From Pogonophryne albipinna (Eukaryota > Chordata > Actinopteri > Perciformes > Artedidraconidae): a stretch of DNA of 64,000 nt. The DNA lies in the NCBI GenBank assembly GCA_028583405.1, contig JAPTMU010000112.1:262001-326000 (forward strand), given 5' to 3'. Below, in pieces: positions 31,089 through 41,439 of this stretch. The first letter of the stretch is position 1. Each line of letters starts with the position of its first letter. The notes below the pieces were generated by a model that was given only the letters and a program-made list of their open reading frames with translations, was not told the DNA's origin and made no database searches. Both the position numbers and the translations under genes were made by a program.

Positions 31089-32022
31089 GTAAGAATAAAA
31101 TGGGCAAAAAAACCAAGGTTTAAACAAAAAAAGTAGAGAATACGGTATGCATACTGGATGTAAAAGGCTGACACTAAAGTTCACTGCTTGCTTTAAAAGT
31201 TAAATACTATCCTCAATGTGTTAAACATGTAGATAATTTTACAGTTTGCTATAACTCATAGGGTCCAATAAACAACACATGACCACAACTCAATTATATT
31301 ATTTGAAAAGCCCAATCCATCAGAATATATGTAATCATAGCCTCTGATCCCTGCCTGCTACCAGTCTTAAATGACTGAAGCATGTGGCTATTAGCTGCGT
31401 GTTAGTTATTCAAAGAGAAGGAACACATGGATCTCTGTGGCCTCTGCAGACCATTGACATGCACAGAAACCTATAGAACACTACAGGAAAGGGAAACACC
31501 CTAAAAGCATAATAGGGCTTCTTAAAAAATCTCCCCGAGAGGAATTCCTGAGGTTTGGAGTTTATACCTGAGAAATGTATAATTCTTTCTTTAATAGAAA
31601 TGTTTCTTCTGCCCGTAAAGTTTCCAAACCAGGCTTTTCTGGATTAGCGCATTTTTAAAACATAGTCATTGTCCATGCCGGTTTCAGATTATTTGTCATA
31701 GTTGCTCCGATCAGATCGGTCTCCTCCATTTTGTAGATTATTTACGACTTTTGAATCCACATAAACACATCGGCAAAATCCGGTTTACTTTGAGCATGTG
31801 TTTTAAACAGTTTAATCCCTTTGTGAATTGTTTCCACTTCCGCGCCGTCCTTTAATTTCTTCATACAGCGGGAATCCAAATGAATTAATCCTGAGTCCAA
31901 TAACCATCAAAGTCACTCCAACAGTGCTCCTTAATTACGCTTTCATCCTCCTTTAACAAAATACTTCACATCCATCCAGTTTGTGACAGTAGTTGTAGAT
32001 TTTTGAGACTTTTAAACTTTAA
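31089..32022. other. Intergenic DNA without recognisable gene
   Basis: No exon, element end or long repeat was recognised between TRIM copy B and the SAMD3-like stop codon. The 3' part is presumably the 3' UTR of the SAMD3-like gene, whose stop is at 32023-32025. Confidence 0.5.
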
Positions 32023-32495
32023 TTACCGCTGTATCTTCATAACAACCCTCTGGAGAAACTCAAATGAATATTTAATTTCCAGAGGATACTGAAGATTCAA
32101 GCAATATATATATTTTTTTTTTTGTCAGTTTATTGAACATGTCAGAAACAAAAACATACAACAATAATATATATATATTATATATATATATATTCTCTTT
32201 TTTTTTTTCACTCAAATTAATAATTATAACAAAGTACAAAAAACAAATAATAACAAAAAAAACAAAAAAAAAACAATAATAATTCTCAGATAGTCTGTCA
32301 TGTTCAACAGGAGCAAGAAGAAGCTTAAAAAACTTTTCTGCCCCCCCCCCCTCTAGCATATATTTTTCTTATAAATAAAACATTAGGTCATCGTCATCAG
32401 CGACATGTTTGTCTTGTTAATTTGTTTGCTTTTTGTTTTTTTACAAAACCATCAGAAATAAATTACTTTTACAAGAAACAACAACAAATGGGATT

Positions 32496-35400
32496 TTACA
32501 GGTCCTGTTCATAACCATTAATGATTTGGCTCCTAAATAATACTTTCAGTTTAGATAGACTTGTACAATATTTCAGTGCATCGTTACAGTTATTCCACAG
32601 ACTAACACCTTTTGATGAGATGCAGAAGGCATTTGTTCGTACGGGTGGTTTTTTGAAAATGCAGTTTCCTCTCAACATGTGCATGCTTTCTCTCCGTGTG
32701 AAAAGTCCCTGGATATTATGAGGTAATTGTTGATTTGCGGCTTTGAACATAATTTGAATAGTTTTATAGTCAACCAGGTCTTGTAGTTTTAGTGTTTTTA
32801 GTTTGATGAACAATTTATTTGTAGGTTCTCTGTACGTAGTTTTATGTATAACTCGTATGGCTCTTTTTTGCAGGATGAAGATAGGATGTGTATTTGTTTT
32901 ATATGTGTTCCCCCAAACTTCCACACAATACATCATGTATGGAAGTATGAAGGAGCAGTACAGCATAAACAAAGAAGCTTGATTCATTAGGTATTTGGCT
33001 TTATTCAGAATTGCTATTGATTTGGATATTTTGGCTTTGATATAGCTTATATGTGGTTTCCAATTTAATTTATTGTCTATGATTACTCCAAGGAATTTTA
33101 TTTCCGATACTCTTTCTAATTGGACGCCATTTATAGTGAGTTTCTTCTCTGTATTGGTCGATCGATTCCCAAATATTATTAGTTTGGTTTTGCTTGCGTT
33201 CAATGTTAATTTATTTTGGTCAAACCAGATCTTCATCCTGCTCAGTTCCTTCTCCATTGTGACCAATAGCTGTTCTAAATCGTCCCCACAGCAGAGTAGA
33301 CTTGTGTCGTCTGCAAAAAGAATGGTTTTAATAATTTTTGATACTTCACATATATTGTTAATATACAGAATAAATAGTAATGGCCCCAAGACTGAGCCCT
33401 GAGGCACCCCACATGTAACCTGCAGTAGTTGTGGTGTATGGCTTTGTAGTTCAATGTACTGTTCCCTGTTATGTAGGTAGCTGGATAGCCATGATAGTGC
33501 AATACCTCTAATGTCATATCTCTGTAGTTTTTTAATTGATAATTCATGGTCAACCGTGTCAAATGCTTTTTTAAGGTCCAGAAATATCCCTATTGCATAT
33601 TCTTTCTTTTCTATTGCCTTAGTAATGTGTTCCATAAATTCTACAACTGCAAATGATGTGGTTCTGTTTGCTCTGAAACCATATTGTTGTTCAGAGAGTA
33701 TGTTATGTTTGGTGATGAAGTCATTTAGTCTTGTAAAGTAGATTTTTTCCAGTATTTTAGAAAACTGTGAGAGCAATGAAATTGGTCTATAGTTTGACAG
33801 TACATGTTTATCTCCAGATGTATGTATTGGTATGACTTTAGCAGTTTTCATTTTATTTGGAAATACACCGGTTTGTATTGACTGATTACAGATGTGAGTT
33901 AGTGGTTTGGCTATACATTCAATAATGTTTTTAACTGTATACATGTCAATATCATGACAGTCTGTAGACCTTTTACTCTTAAGTTTTTTAACTGTGTCAA
34001 TAATTTCATTTTCATCAGTCCCTCTTAAGAATATAGTTTCCTTCACATATATATCTTTACTTTCTACACCATCACTACAACCAGTATTTGGAATTTCCCC
34101 AGCTAGACAAGGACCAACATTGACAAAGTACTTATTGAAATCTTCAGCAACTGAGGTCATGTCATAAATTACTGTATTGTTTTTTGACAGAAAACTGTTT
34201 GGGTATTGTGCCTTTCCATGTCCTTTTTTAATAATGGTATTTAATACATTCCATGTATTTTTAATGTTATTTTTGTTATCCTCCAATAATTTGTTGTAAT
34301 GATCCATTTTGCTACATCGTATTATCTTTGTTAGTTTGTTTTTGTATGTCTTGTATTTTTGTTCAGCCTCTACTGATCCATTCTTTAAGAAGTCTTTATA
34401 TAATTCATTTTTCGTTTTACATGCATTTAATATTCCCTTAGTGATCCATGGTTTTTCAGCATATTTTTGTTTCACTATTTTCTTTACACGAGGACAATGT
34501 TTTTCATACAGCCCTGATAGAATATGTAGAAATGATTCATAGGCTTCATTTGCATCTGGTACATACACTTTGTTCCAGTCTTGTTTAGATAATTCTTCTT
34601 TAAAAGAATGAACAGACTCTGGTGTTTTGTGTCTTGTAATTGTGAGTTTTCTGGTGTCTTTTTTGATCCTAGTACAGTTCTGTATTGTTGCAAAGACTGG
34701 CAGGTGATCACTTGTGTCATTGATTAATATTCCACTTATTACTTTCCTATCCATAACATTTGTGAATATGTTGTCAATGAGTGTTGCACTGTGTGATGTT
34801 ATTCTGGTTGGTCGTGTGATTGTAGGATATAAACTGTTGCTATACATAGAATTAATAAATTCTGTAGTTGCATTGTGTTCTTGTGGGTTCAGCAAATCAA
34901 TGTTAAAATCTCCACATACAAAGAGCATTTTCTTGCTGCTTGTGTAGTTATAAAGTTCAGCTAGCTTTATCTCAAATGTGTCAATACATGATCCTGGTTT
35001 TCTATACACACAGCTTATCAGAAGGTTTTTAGATGTTTTCATTTCAATTTCTACTGTTATGCATTCCATAATGTTGTCTATAGCGAAATACATATTACTG
35101 ACAGATCTACTTTTGTAACTTGTGTTAATATAAAGTGCAGTCCCCCCACCTTTAGAATGTGTCCTGTTAGTAAAAAACATGTTGTATCCCTCGATTTCAA
35201 CCATGTCAGCTTGCTCCTCACTAAGCCAGGTCTCTGATATGGCTAGGGCTGTAACTCGTTTCTCCAGTTGCCTTAAACAGTGTTTGATCTTAGATACATT
35301 TGAAATGAGGCTTCTGCTATTAAAATGTAATATTGATATTGATCCATCCATTATTCCATTTCTTTTGAGTTGATCTTCTGTGTAGTATTCACATTGGTTA

Positions 35401-35558
35401 TGGATGTTATTGTAGAAATTATTTTCAGGGTCAATATCCTTTTCAATGTCTTGTGATTTATGTTCCGTGTATTTGAAACATTTCAAGTCCAGTTTTTCAT
35501 ATTCAGCAGGTGAGTGATTTTTGTCCAAGCTTATCATGGGTGTTCTTAGTGTGTTCAT
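32496..35558 (-). CDS. LINE ORF2: endonuclease and reverse transcriptase
   Basis: The product is 1,020 residues with no interruption. The APE endonuclease spans about 75-310 with FNSRSL, SETWLSEEQ, CGDFNIDLL and TSDHLPVF. The RT spans about 500-770 with [56 protein letters not shown] and the catalytic FADDTSLL. A C-terminal region follows with FLGVIIDNKLNWKPHI and LYCSFILPYMMYC. It performs nicking and target-primed reverse transcription. The start ATG at 35558 is 44 bp after the ORF1 stop, so coupled re-initiation is possible. It differs clearly from the L2-type ORF2 at 15781. Confidence 0.9.
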   Translation of the reverse strand: MNTLRTPMISLDKNHSPAEYEKLDLKCFKYTEHKSQDIEKDIDPENNFYNNIHNQCEYYTEDQLKRNGIMDGSISILHFNSRSLISNVSKIKHCLRQLEKRVTALAISETWLSEEQADMVEIEGYNMFFTNRTHSKGGGTALYINTSYKSRSVSNMYFAIDNIMECITVEIEMKTSKNLLISCVYRKPGSCIDTFEIKLAELYNYTSSKKMLFVCGDFNIDLLNPQEHNATTEFINSMYSNSLYPTITRPTRITSHSATLIDNIFTNVMDRKVISGILINDTSDHLPVFATIQNCTRIKKDTRKLTITRHKTPESVHSFKEELSKQDWNKVYVPDANEAYESFLHILSGLYEKHCPRVKKIVKQKYAEKPWITKGILNACKTKNELYKDFLKNGSVEAEQKYKTYKNKLTKIIRCSKMDHYNKLLEDNKNNIKNTWNVLNTIIKKGHGKAQYPNSFLSKNNTVIYDMTSVAEDFNKYFVNVGPCLAGEIPNTGCSDGVESKDIYVKETIFLRGTDENEIIDTVKKLKSKRSTDCHDIDMYTVKNIIECIAKPLTHICNQSIQTGVFPNKMKTAKVIPIHTSGDKHVLSNYRPISLLSQFSKILEKIYFTRLNDFITKHNILSEQQYGFRANRTTSFAVVEFMEHITKAIEKKEYAIGIFLDLKKAFDTVDHELSIKKLQRYDIRGIALSWLSSYLHNREQYIELQSHTPQLLQVTCGVPQGSVLGPLLFILYINNICEVSKIIKTILFADDTSLLCCGDDLEQLLVTMEKELSRMKIWFDQNKLTLNASKTKLIIFGNRSTNTEKKLTINGVQLERVSEIKFLGVIIDNKLNWKPHISYIKAKISKSIAILNKAKYLMNQASLFMLYCSFILPYMMYCVEVWGNTYKTNTHPIFILQKRAIRVIHKTTYREPTNKLFIKLKTLKLQDLVDYKTIQIMFKAANQQLPHNIQGLFTRRESMHMLRGNCIFKKPPVRTNAFCISSKGVSLWNNCNDALKYCTSLSKLKVLFRSQIINGYEQDL

Positions 35559-35602
35559 TTCAGTGTGTAGCTATTCAGTTACCTTATGTTGATTTTGATG
35601 TT

Positions 35603-36331
35603 TCATTCCTCAAACTGATCCAGCTCGGTGATTTCCCGGATAATGAGCACTTTCGCCATCTCTGCTGTTGATCCATTTAGTTTGATAAATATTTTACAAT
35701 TTGTCGACCATGTTGCTTGAATCTTGTTTTGTTTCCTTAGTATACGTGCTCTCCTTGCGATGTCCGCGTTCTTCTTCGTAAGGTGTTCGTTAATGTAAAC
35801 ATTGGTCCCTTTTAGTTTCCTTCCTTGTCTGAGGAGTGCATATTTATTTTTCCTGTTGATGAACCGGATTATTACTGCTGGTGTGGCTGTTGTGTTCTTG
35901 CTCCGCAGGGCATGACAGGCCTCAATATCTCCGCTGTCAACAGATATGCCCTTGCTGTCCAAAAAGCAAAGCACCTGTTGCTCCAGCGACTCACGGTCCA
36001 CCTCCGGAGCGTCGGCTCCCCCTCTCCCGGTGGCGGTGTCCTCTGAGGCCGCTGCCGCCCTGGCATAGCTCCGGTATTTGGTCTTCAGATCGCTGATAAT
36101 CAGATCGTTCATCCTGGTGTATTGTTCGAGGTCGGCCACTCGATTCTCCAGAAAAGTGATCTTTTTGTCCTTTTCAATGTTTTGTAATTTCAGAGATTGT
36201 ATTTCTCCCATCAGCTCCATGATTTTATTTTGCTGGGCCACGACTGTTTTGATTTCGGCTGACAAGAAGTCGAGAGATTTCTTAATCTCCTCCACCTCAT
36301 CAGGGAGGTTTGCACTTTTCTTGGGTGCCAT
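35603..36331 (-). CDS. LINE ORF1: coiled-coil RNA-binding protein
   Basis: I chose the ATG at 36331 (MAPKKSANLPDEVEEIKK) because everything upstream in the frame is SAMD3-like exon or LINE 5' leader. The 242-residue product starts with a coiled coil at about 10-65 (VAQQNKIMELMGEIQ, KKITFLENRVADLEQYTRMN). It is followed by a linker and an RRM/C-terminal-like nucleic-acid-binding region (VIIRFINRKNKYALL, NVYINEHLTKKNADI). This is the usual layout of ORF1 proteins that coat LINE RNA. The frame continues upstream without a stop into the host exon, to 36559 or further. Confidence 0.85.
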   Translation of the reverse strand: MAPKKSANLPDEVEEIKKSLDFLSAEIKTVVAQQNKIMELMGEIQSLKLQNIEKDKKITFLENRVADLEQYTRMNDLIISDLKTKYRSYARAAAASEDTATGRGGADAPEVDRESLEQQVLCFLDSKGISVDSGDIEACHALRSKNTTATPAVIIRFINRKNKYALLRQGRKLKGTNVYINEHLTKKNADIARRARILRKQNKIQATWSTNCKIFIKLNGSTAEMAKVLIIREITELDQFEE

Positions 36332-36966
36332 TTCTCCTGCGAGACTCACTTGTTGTAGGGCCTTACAATGTTTGTAGTGATAGACCCAGCGCACATGCAG
36401 AGTGAGTCCAAGAAGCATCGCAAAGCCGCAAGCAACATCTTTCAGGTTGTGGAGCACAATTGTCTCCTCGACCACAACTGCCACATTGAAGATCTGCTGA
36501 GGAAAGGCATCCCGTTCACCTTCGTAGCCTATGAGTAGACCAACTTGCATCACCTTCATGGCTTCCTCGAGAGTGTCTCCATGAGCCTTAAAAAAGGAGA
36601 AATAAAAGTGAGCTCAGTGTACTACAAGTACTTTTTCTCTACAAAGCTAATTAAGAGGCCTCTGCTATGAACATAGAAGCTAAAATCTAGAGTTCAGTGT
36701 AAAAGTGCAATGTGATGGAACATCATTTCAATTGCCTCCCTTTTCACAGTTTGAACTATATATTTATTTATATTATTTAATAGTTAAACATTTATTTTCT
36801 TGCTGTTTTTGTTTATATTAAATGTATCATTCTTTATTGCAATTATTTTAGTTAAATTAAGGTAATTGTAAACAATACTTTTGAAGGAAACTTTGGGCAC
36901 AGGGTGATTTGGGTTGATTTATGTTAAAATGTACAATTACGTAATTAAAGAAATGTATGATCTTAC

Positions 36967-37766
36967 ATCACACATCCTGATGACATTTGCCTGATTTTCG
37001 CCAGACATGTAGAGTGATAGTCCCAAGAGAGCAGCAGTCCTCCTCCTCTCATTTGTGTCCTGCAGGACAACAAATGCAGTGGGATATAAACATTTGTAGC
37101 AAACAAATGGTGGCTAAATGATGGTCATCAGCATCTCCACTTACATCTTCCTCAAGGCAGTCCAAAAGGCCTTTTAGTGCCGGCTTCTTTCCAGTCCTGG
37201 ATGCACCTTTGTAGACCTCCAGCAATGTTGGGGCCAGGCCATCAAGTCCATCCAGAAACGATGAAAGCAGGTCCGTAGTGACAATTCTCTGGAACTCTGC
37301 CTGAATCTGAGGAGACACAGACATATAGAACATATTCTACCAACAGTCTCCAAGATGCATGTATGCACGTTGATAAACGTGATAATTTTGTCTCTCTACA
37401 TGCGTGATTTAAAGTTTTCACATGATTGAATAAGACCGATAAAATATATGAAATAAGATGCTTTATAGTTTGAATGTACAATTGTATGACTGATTACCTG
37501 TCTCTCACTGAACAGAGCTGGCCATCTGGACTTTACTTCTGTGATCAGTGGCTGATCTCCAACGATCTCTCTCCGACGCTGAGAAAATGTATCACTCAAC
37601 GCTTCAATTAATTGGTGATCAGGGTCTTTTTTGTGCATTTCCATCTCCATTTGTTGACGATGACAATGATTAACAATTGCCTTCTCATTGTAACTGGAAA
37701 ACCTGCACAACTTACAAGTCCACTTCATCCAGTTGCAGCAAAACGGAAATCTTTGAAAATCTGTAC
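36967..37766 (-). CDS. SAMD3-like exons upstream of the LINE-split exon
   Basis: The three exons are 37498-37766 (269 nt), 37145-37306 (162 nt) and 36967-37059 (93 nt). They are separated by short introns and splice in phase 0 at each later junction. No stop codon occurs within them, which argues that the locus was functional recently or still makes a truncated or chimeric RNA. Confidence 0.7.
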
Positions 37767-38712
37767 CTGTAATAGAGAACACACATTTAGGTACATTATG
37801 AAGCAGGCCTTAATAAAGTAATAAGAACTGAGAACATGACAAAGAAAAAGATGCACACAATTACAACAGTTACGTTGCCCATAAACTACAAGCCTTGGCT
37901 TTCACAATTACAATATTATCCCTGAATTCATATGATAAAGACTTAAACAGTGCTTCATTTAAATAAATAAACAACTTGAAATGTTAATCTTTGATTGATG
38001 AGATATGATGAGGCATATTCAATCTAATACATTCATGGGATGCATGTAATAATAATAACAGGGAAAGGTTAGTGTGCATCCAAATATATCAATGAAAAAA
38101 ACCATTTTCATTTGTATACCAAACTTTAAAGAAATTGACTACCTCTGAAAGCAGAAGTTTAGGAAAAATTATTGTTAATGTATAAATATAATTAATTGTA
38201 TTATAATATAAATATCTAACAATTACAATCATTGTATGTACATCTTATTTATTCTTGTGGGTGAACAGTAACCTTTCACTGTTATGATTACATACATCCC
38301 ATACATTTCTTAGATTAAATAACAATAATCTCATCGATCAAAGATCAACAGTTTTAAGTGCCTTGAGCACCGACTGTTCCCGCTGCTAGAAACGGCTGAT
38401 ATTAAGACGCTTCAGTGCGCAAGTCACAGAACGAAATGCATTGTGGGACATGTAGTTTATGGGCACCATATTTCAATAAAATAAACTAAATACTGTATAT
38501 TCCTTTCTTTTCTATAAAATATTTTCTAAAAAGCAGAAATACAAATGTGTCTCCATTTCAAGAGTGGAACATAGCATTCATACACAATATAAATGCTATT
38601 TCTGAACACAATTAGCATTTTACTCGTTCAATGGCGCGAGGCACCCCCTCTGTATCTGGGCAGGTTTAGCGTGAGCTGAACTAGAAAAAAGGTTGCAAGG
38701 ATAGAATCACTT
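37767..38712. other. 5' flank of SAMD3-like exons; possible MITE
   Basis: No upstream exon was recognised. The 16-bp inverted pair GCCCATAAACTACA (about 37877) and TGTAGTTTATGGGC (about 38451) could be the ends of a 0.6-kb MITE. No target duplication was established. Confidence 0.35.
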
Positions 38713-38752
38713 GAATTGTAGCTTGTTAGCAGGGGCTAACAAGCTACAATTC
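38713..38752. repeat. Perfect 18-4-18 hairpin
   Basis: The arm GAATTGTAGCTTGTTAGC is followed by a loop AGGG and the exact reverse-complement arm. It immediately precedes the tandem array at 38754. Confidence 0.95.
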
Positions 38753-38753
38753 T

Positions 38754-39060
38754 TAGCCGAACAGAGAGCCGGGACACGGCTAATTACTGGAAGGAACACA
38801 CACAACCTCTCCGAAACGCGCTAATTTAGCTTCAATATTTAGCCGTACAGCGAGCCGGGACACGGCTAATTACTGTCAGGAACACACACACATAAACTCT
38901 CCGAAACGCGCAAATGTAGCTTTAATATTTGACCGAACAGAGAGCCAAGACACGACTAACAAACACCACCTCACCGAAACACGTTAATTTAGCTTCAATA
39001 TTTAGCCGAACAGAGCCGGGACACGGCTAATTACTGCAACGAACAAACAAAAACACTTTA
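38754..39060 (+). repeat. Tandem repeat, period about 86 bp, about 3.5 copies
   Basis: The unit contains AGCCGGGACACGGCTAATTA, CTCTCCGAAACGCG and TTTAGCTTCAATATTTAGCC. Copies are diverged by substitutions and short deletions. Confidence 0.85.
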
Positions 39061-39125
39061 AATTAAGCTACAAACATAGGCAGTTACCATTCAAACCTTT
39101 TAAAAAATCACAATCGTCATAAACA

Positions 39126-40190
39126 GTGGCGGTTCTAGACCAATTTGACTGGGGGGGCCACTGGGGGGCCAGTTATTTTCTGAGGGGGGCACAATAAATG
39201 CAGGACGAAAAAGAGAACTAGACAGTATGAAGTAATTGCGCATAAGAAAACAATGCAATACAGTTATTGGTATTTGTTTCAGTACACTTATTTATTTCAG
39301 ATAGATCTTATAGTTATTACTGTTAGCTTCAGCTTAAGTTATAGTGCAATGTTTGCACTCACACCATATTTATATAAAAATAAAGGCAATGAACAGTTCC
39401 ATCTCTACTTTACATAAGGGTGTCTGCACAATCTCACATTACAGCAACAAAATCATGCGGTTTTTGTCAAACCGAGTACCAGAAAATATACATTTAAAAA
39501 AAAAAAAAAAAAAACTTGAAGTTCTTCTTTTGATAATGGCGAATCGAACTCGGTGGTTCACTTGCTGTATATCGTAAAAAAACTTAAAGAAAAAAGTTTT
39601 AATAACTTAATGATCAAATCCTTTTTTACAGTGTTGAATGCTCTTTTCAGTAGATTTAATCAAACAAAATATGAACATATTGGACATGCCTCAAGACTAT
39701 AACCTTTTCACATTCTGTTGAAATAGTCAATTACTAGCCATATCTTACACATTGCTGTGTTGAATCATTAATATGTGGATGACAGTTGAACTGGATAATT
39801 TAACATGTGTGCCACCTGCTGGAATGAAGGCGTATCGCTCTTTTGGCATCGTTTGGACAACAAAAACAGAGTTAAACTCTCATTTTATAAACAATCTTTG
39901 AGTACAGACACCGTCCTGCAGAGAGAACACAATCCAACAGCACATTTTTGTTCTAGCATCACGTTACAAAACGTTTGCATTAAGACACTAAGACTAGCTG
40001 GTCCATTGTAAAGGTCAGTCCACCTTAAATGAGTAGTGGGTTATCAGCAGGTGAAAGGCAGGACACGGGAACTTGGTCCTGAGGAGATGTAACGATTATT
40101 AAACAAGAAAGTTGTCGAGTCAAGGGGTCAAAAAAATGAACATTTGTGATTATTAGCGAATCGGTTGCAGGTGGGTGAAATCAGGCTTAG
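39126..40190. other. Intergenic DNA with a hAT-type end
   Basis: CAGTGGCGGTTCTAGACC at 39125 is a hAT-like terminus next to GGGGGGCCACTGG sequence. An A-run lies at about 39492-39510. No gene is supported. Confidence 0.45.
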
Positions 40191-40194
40191 GGAG

Positions 40195-41063
40195 TAACTA
40201 AAACCAAAACTAAGGAGCTCACAGTTGATTTCAGGAGGACAAAAAAGGAAGTCCATCTCCCCCTCCACAGAGAAGCAGTGGAGAGCGTGGAGGACCTACG
40301 GTTCCTTGGAGTCAACATCTCCAATCATTTAACTTGGACCTCAAACCTGGTGAAAAAGGCACAGCAGAGACTGTTTTTCCTGAGGAAACTGAGACAGGCC
40401 AGGCTTCCACAAAAACTGCTGGTAAACTTCTATCGGTCGACTATTGAAAGCACCCTGACCAGCTGCATAACTGTGTGGTACACCAGCTGCGCAACCGCAG
40501 AGTGGAAGGACCTGCAAGGGGTGGTGAAGGCTGCTCAGCGCATCGTTGGGACTGAGCTGGCTTTCTTCCGCAGTCGACTTTTGTAGATGTTGCCAAGGTT
40601 GCAGAAGAAAGCCAGCAGTATCATCAGAGACATCACACATCTGCCGTCCGGCAGACGGTTCAGGTCAATAAAATCACACACCAACAGACTGAAGAACAGC
40701 TTCTTTCCCAGAGCTGTGGCCTCCATCACTCCCATCCCTGTCCAGCCACAAACCTCACTATAACTTTGAACATGCTCACATATAAACACATACCTCCTAT
40801 CAAAGACTGCAGCCACAAATATCATGTTATTTATCTGTATATTTATTAACTATCAAATTGTAGCTTTTCTTTATTAAACAATCTTTAAAAATGTATTTTA
40901 ACATTCTGGTATAGTGCATTTAAGTGATGACCCTGATTATTGCTACTATCTGTGCTTTATCACTGCTTTTATGGATGTGTTCTTATTTATGTACTGCAGT
41001 GAGAGAAGCCAACTGAATTTCGTTACACTGATGTGTGATGACAATAAAGATATTCTATTCTAA
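40195..41063 (+). mobile_element. Non-LTR retrotransposon 3' fragment
   Basis: An open stretch encodes the C-terminal part of a LINE ORF2 (VESVEDLRFLGVNISNHLTW, FLRKLRQARLPQ, FYRSTIESTLTSCITVWY). It ends early at 40584-40586 by stop, with related sequence (LQKKASSIIRDITHLPS) continuing in another frame. The 3' end has GACAATAAAG then TTCTATTCTA. The catalytic RT part is missing, so this is a 5'-truncated, decayed copy. Confidence 0.75.
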
Positions 41064-41439
41064 CGTATTACATGTAACGGCATTAGGTCATCAGGATACA
41101 AAATAGGCAAATGTGTTCCCTTACAGTTACAGAAGCAAAAACAATCAGATAACAGGTATATTTATGTAAAACAGGATAGCAATGATACAAAACATTTAGA
41201 AATAAAGAGCAATACATCAAATCATCCTATATCTGTATATGGAAACTTGCAGCCCTCAATCCACAATGAAATGGTTCATCAACAGTCAGTGGTTAATGTA
41301 TAAATCAGAAAATCAGTATGACCGAAACATTAAACATATTGTCCACTTATGTTGATAGAGATAGAGTTCGTTTTAGTCTTAAATGAATGTTGTTGATCCA
41401 GTCAGGCAGATTTTTCTCATGTGTGAACTGTCGTAAGAC
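41064..41439 (-). other. 3' flank/UTR of the zinc-finger gene
   Basis: This AT-rich region follows the zinc-finger stop codon on the minus strand. No other feature was recognised. Confidence 0.5.

Larger units (their letters stand above)
32107..36403 (-). mobile_element. Full-length LINE with two open frames, inserted in SAMD3-like exon
   Basis: The limits are set by the host reading frame on each side. The 3' end is an A-rich, (AT)n-rich tail. It contains a 242-residue ORF1 and a 1,020-residue ORF2 on the minus strand, 44 bp apart. No clear target duplication is visible. Endonuclease type and RT motifs place it in the broad Jockey/CR1/I-like LINE assemblage; the clade is not resolved by eye. 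Confidence 0.85.
32023..37766 (-). pseudogene. SAMD3-like gene, last coding exon split by a LINE
   Basis: Four minus-strand exons join in frame: 37766-37498, 37306-37145, 37059-36967 and 36586 to about 36402. Each internal border has AG/GT sites (CAG|GTAATC, GAT|GTAAGT, GAT|GTAAGA). The first carries a zinc-finger-like CKLC...HCH segment, then QRRREIVGDQPLITEVKSRW and the PALF motif. The later exons read TAALLGLSLYM and FPQQIFNVAVVVEET. These are features of the large fish family annotated as SAMD3-like. The last exon stops after LLGL, where a 4.3-kb LINE begins. Its missing end (CLNLQYPLEIKYSFEFLQRV to the TAA at 32025) lies just beyond the LINE. No upstream start exon was found. Function of the family is unknown to me. 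Confidence 0.75.

Noticed and set aside
32107..36403. An intein or intron explanation for the split SAMD3-like exon
   Set aside because: The inserted sequence encodes full LINE ORF1 and ORF2 and has a LINE-type tail. Splice signals at its edges were not seen.
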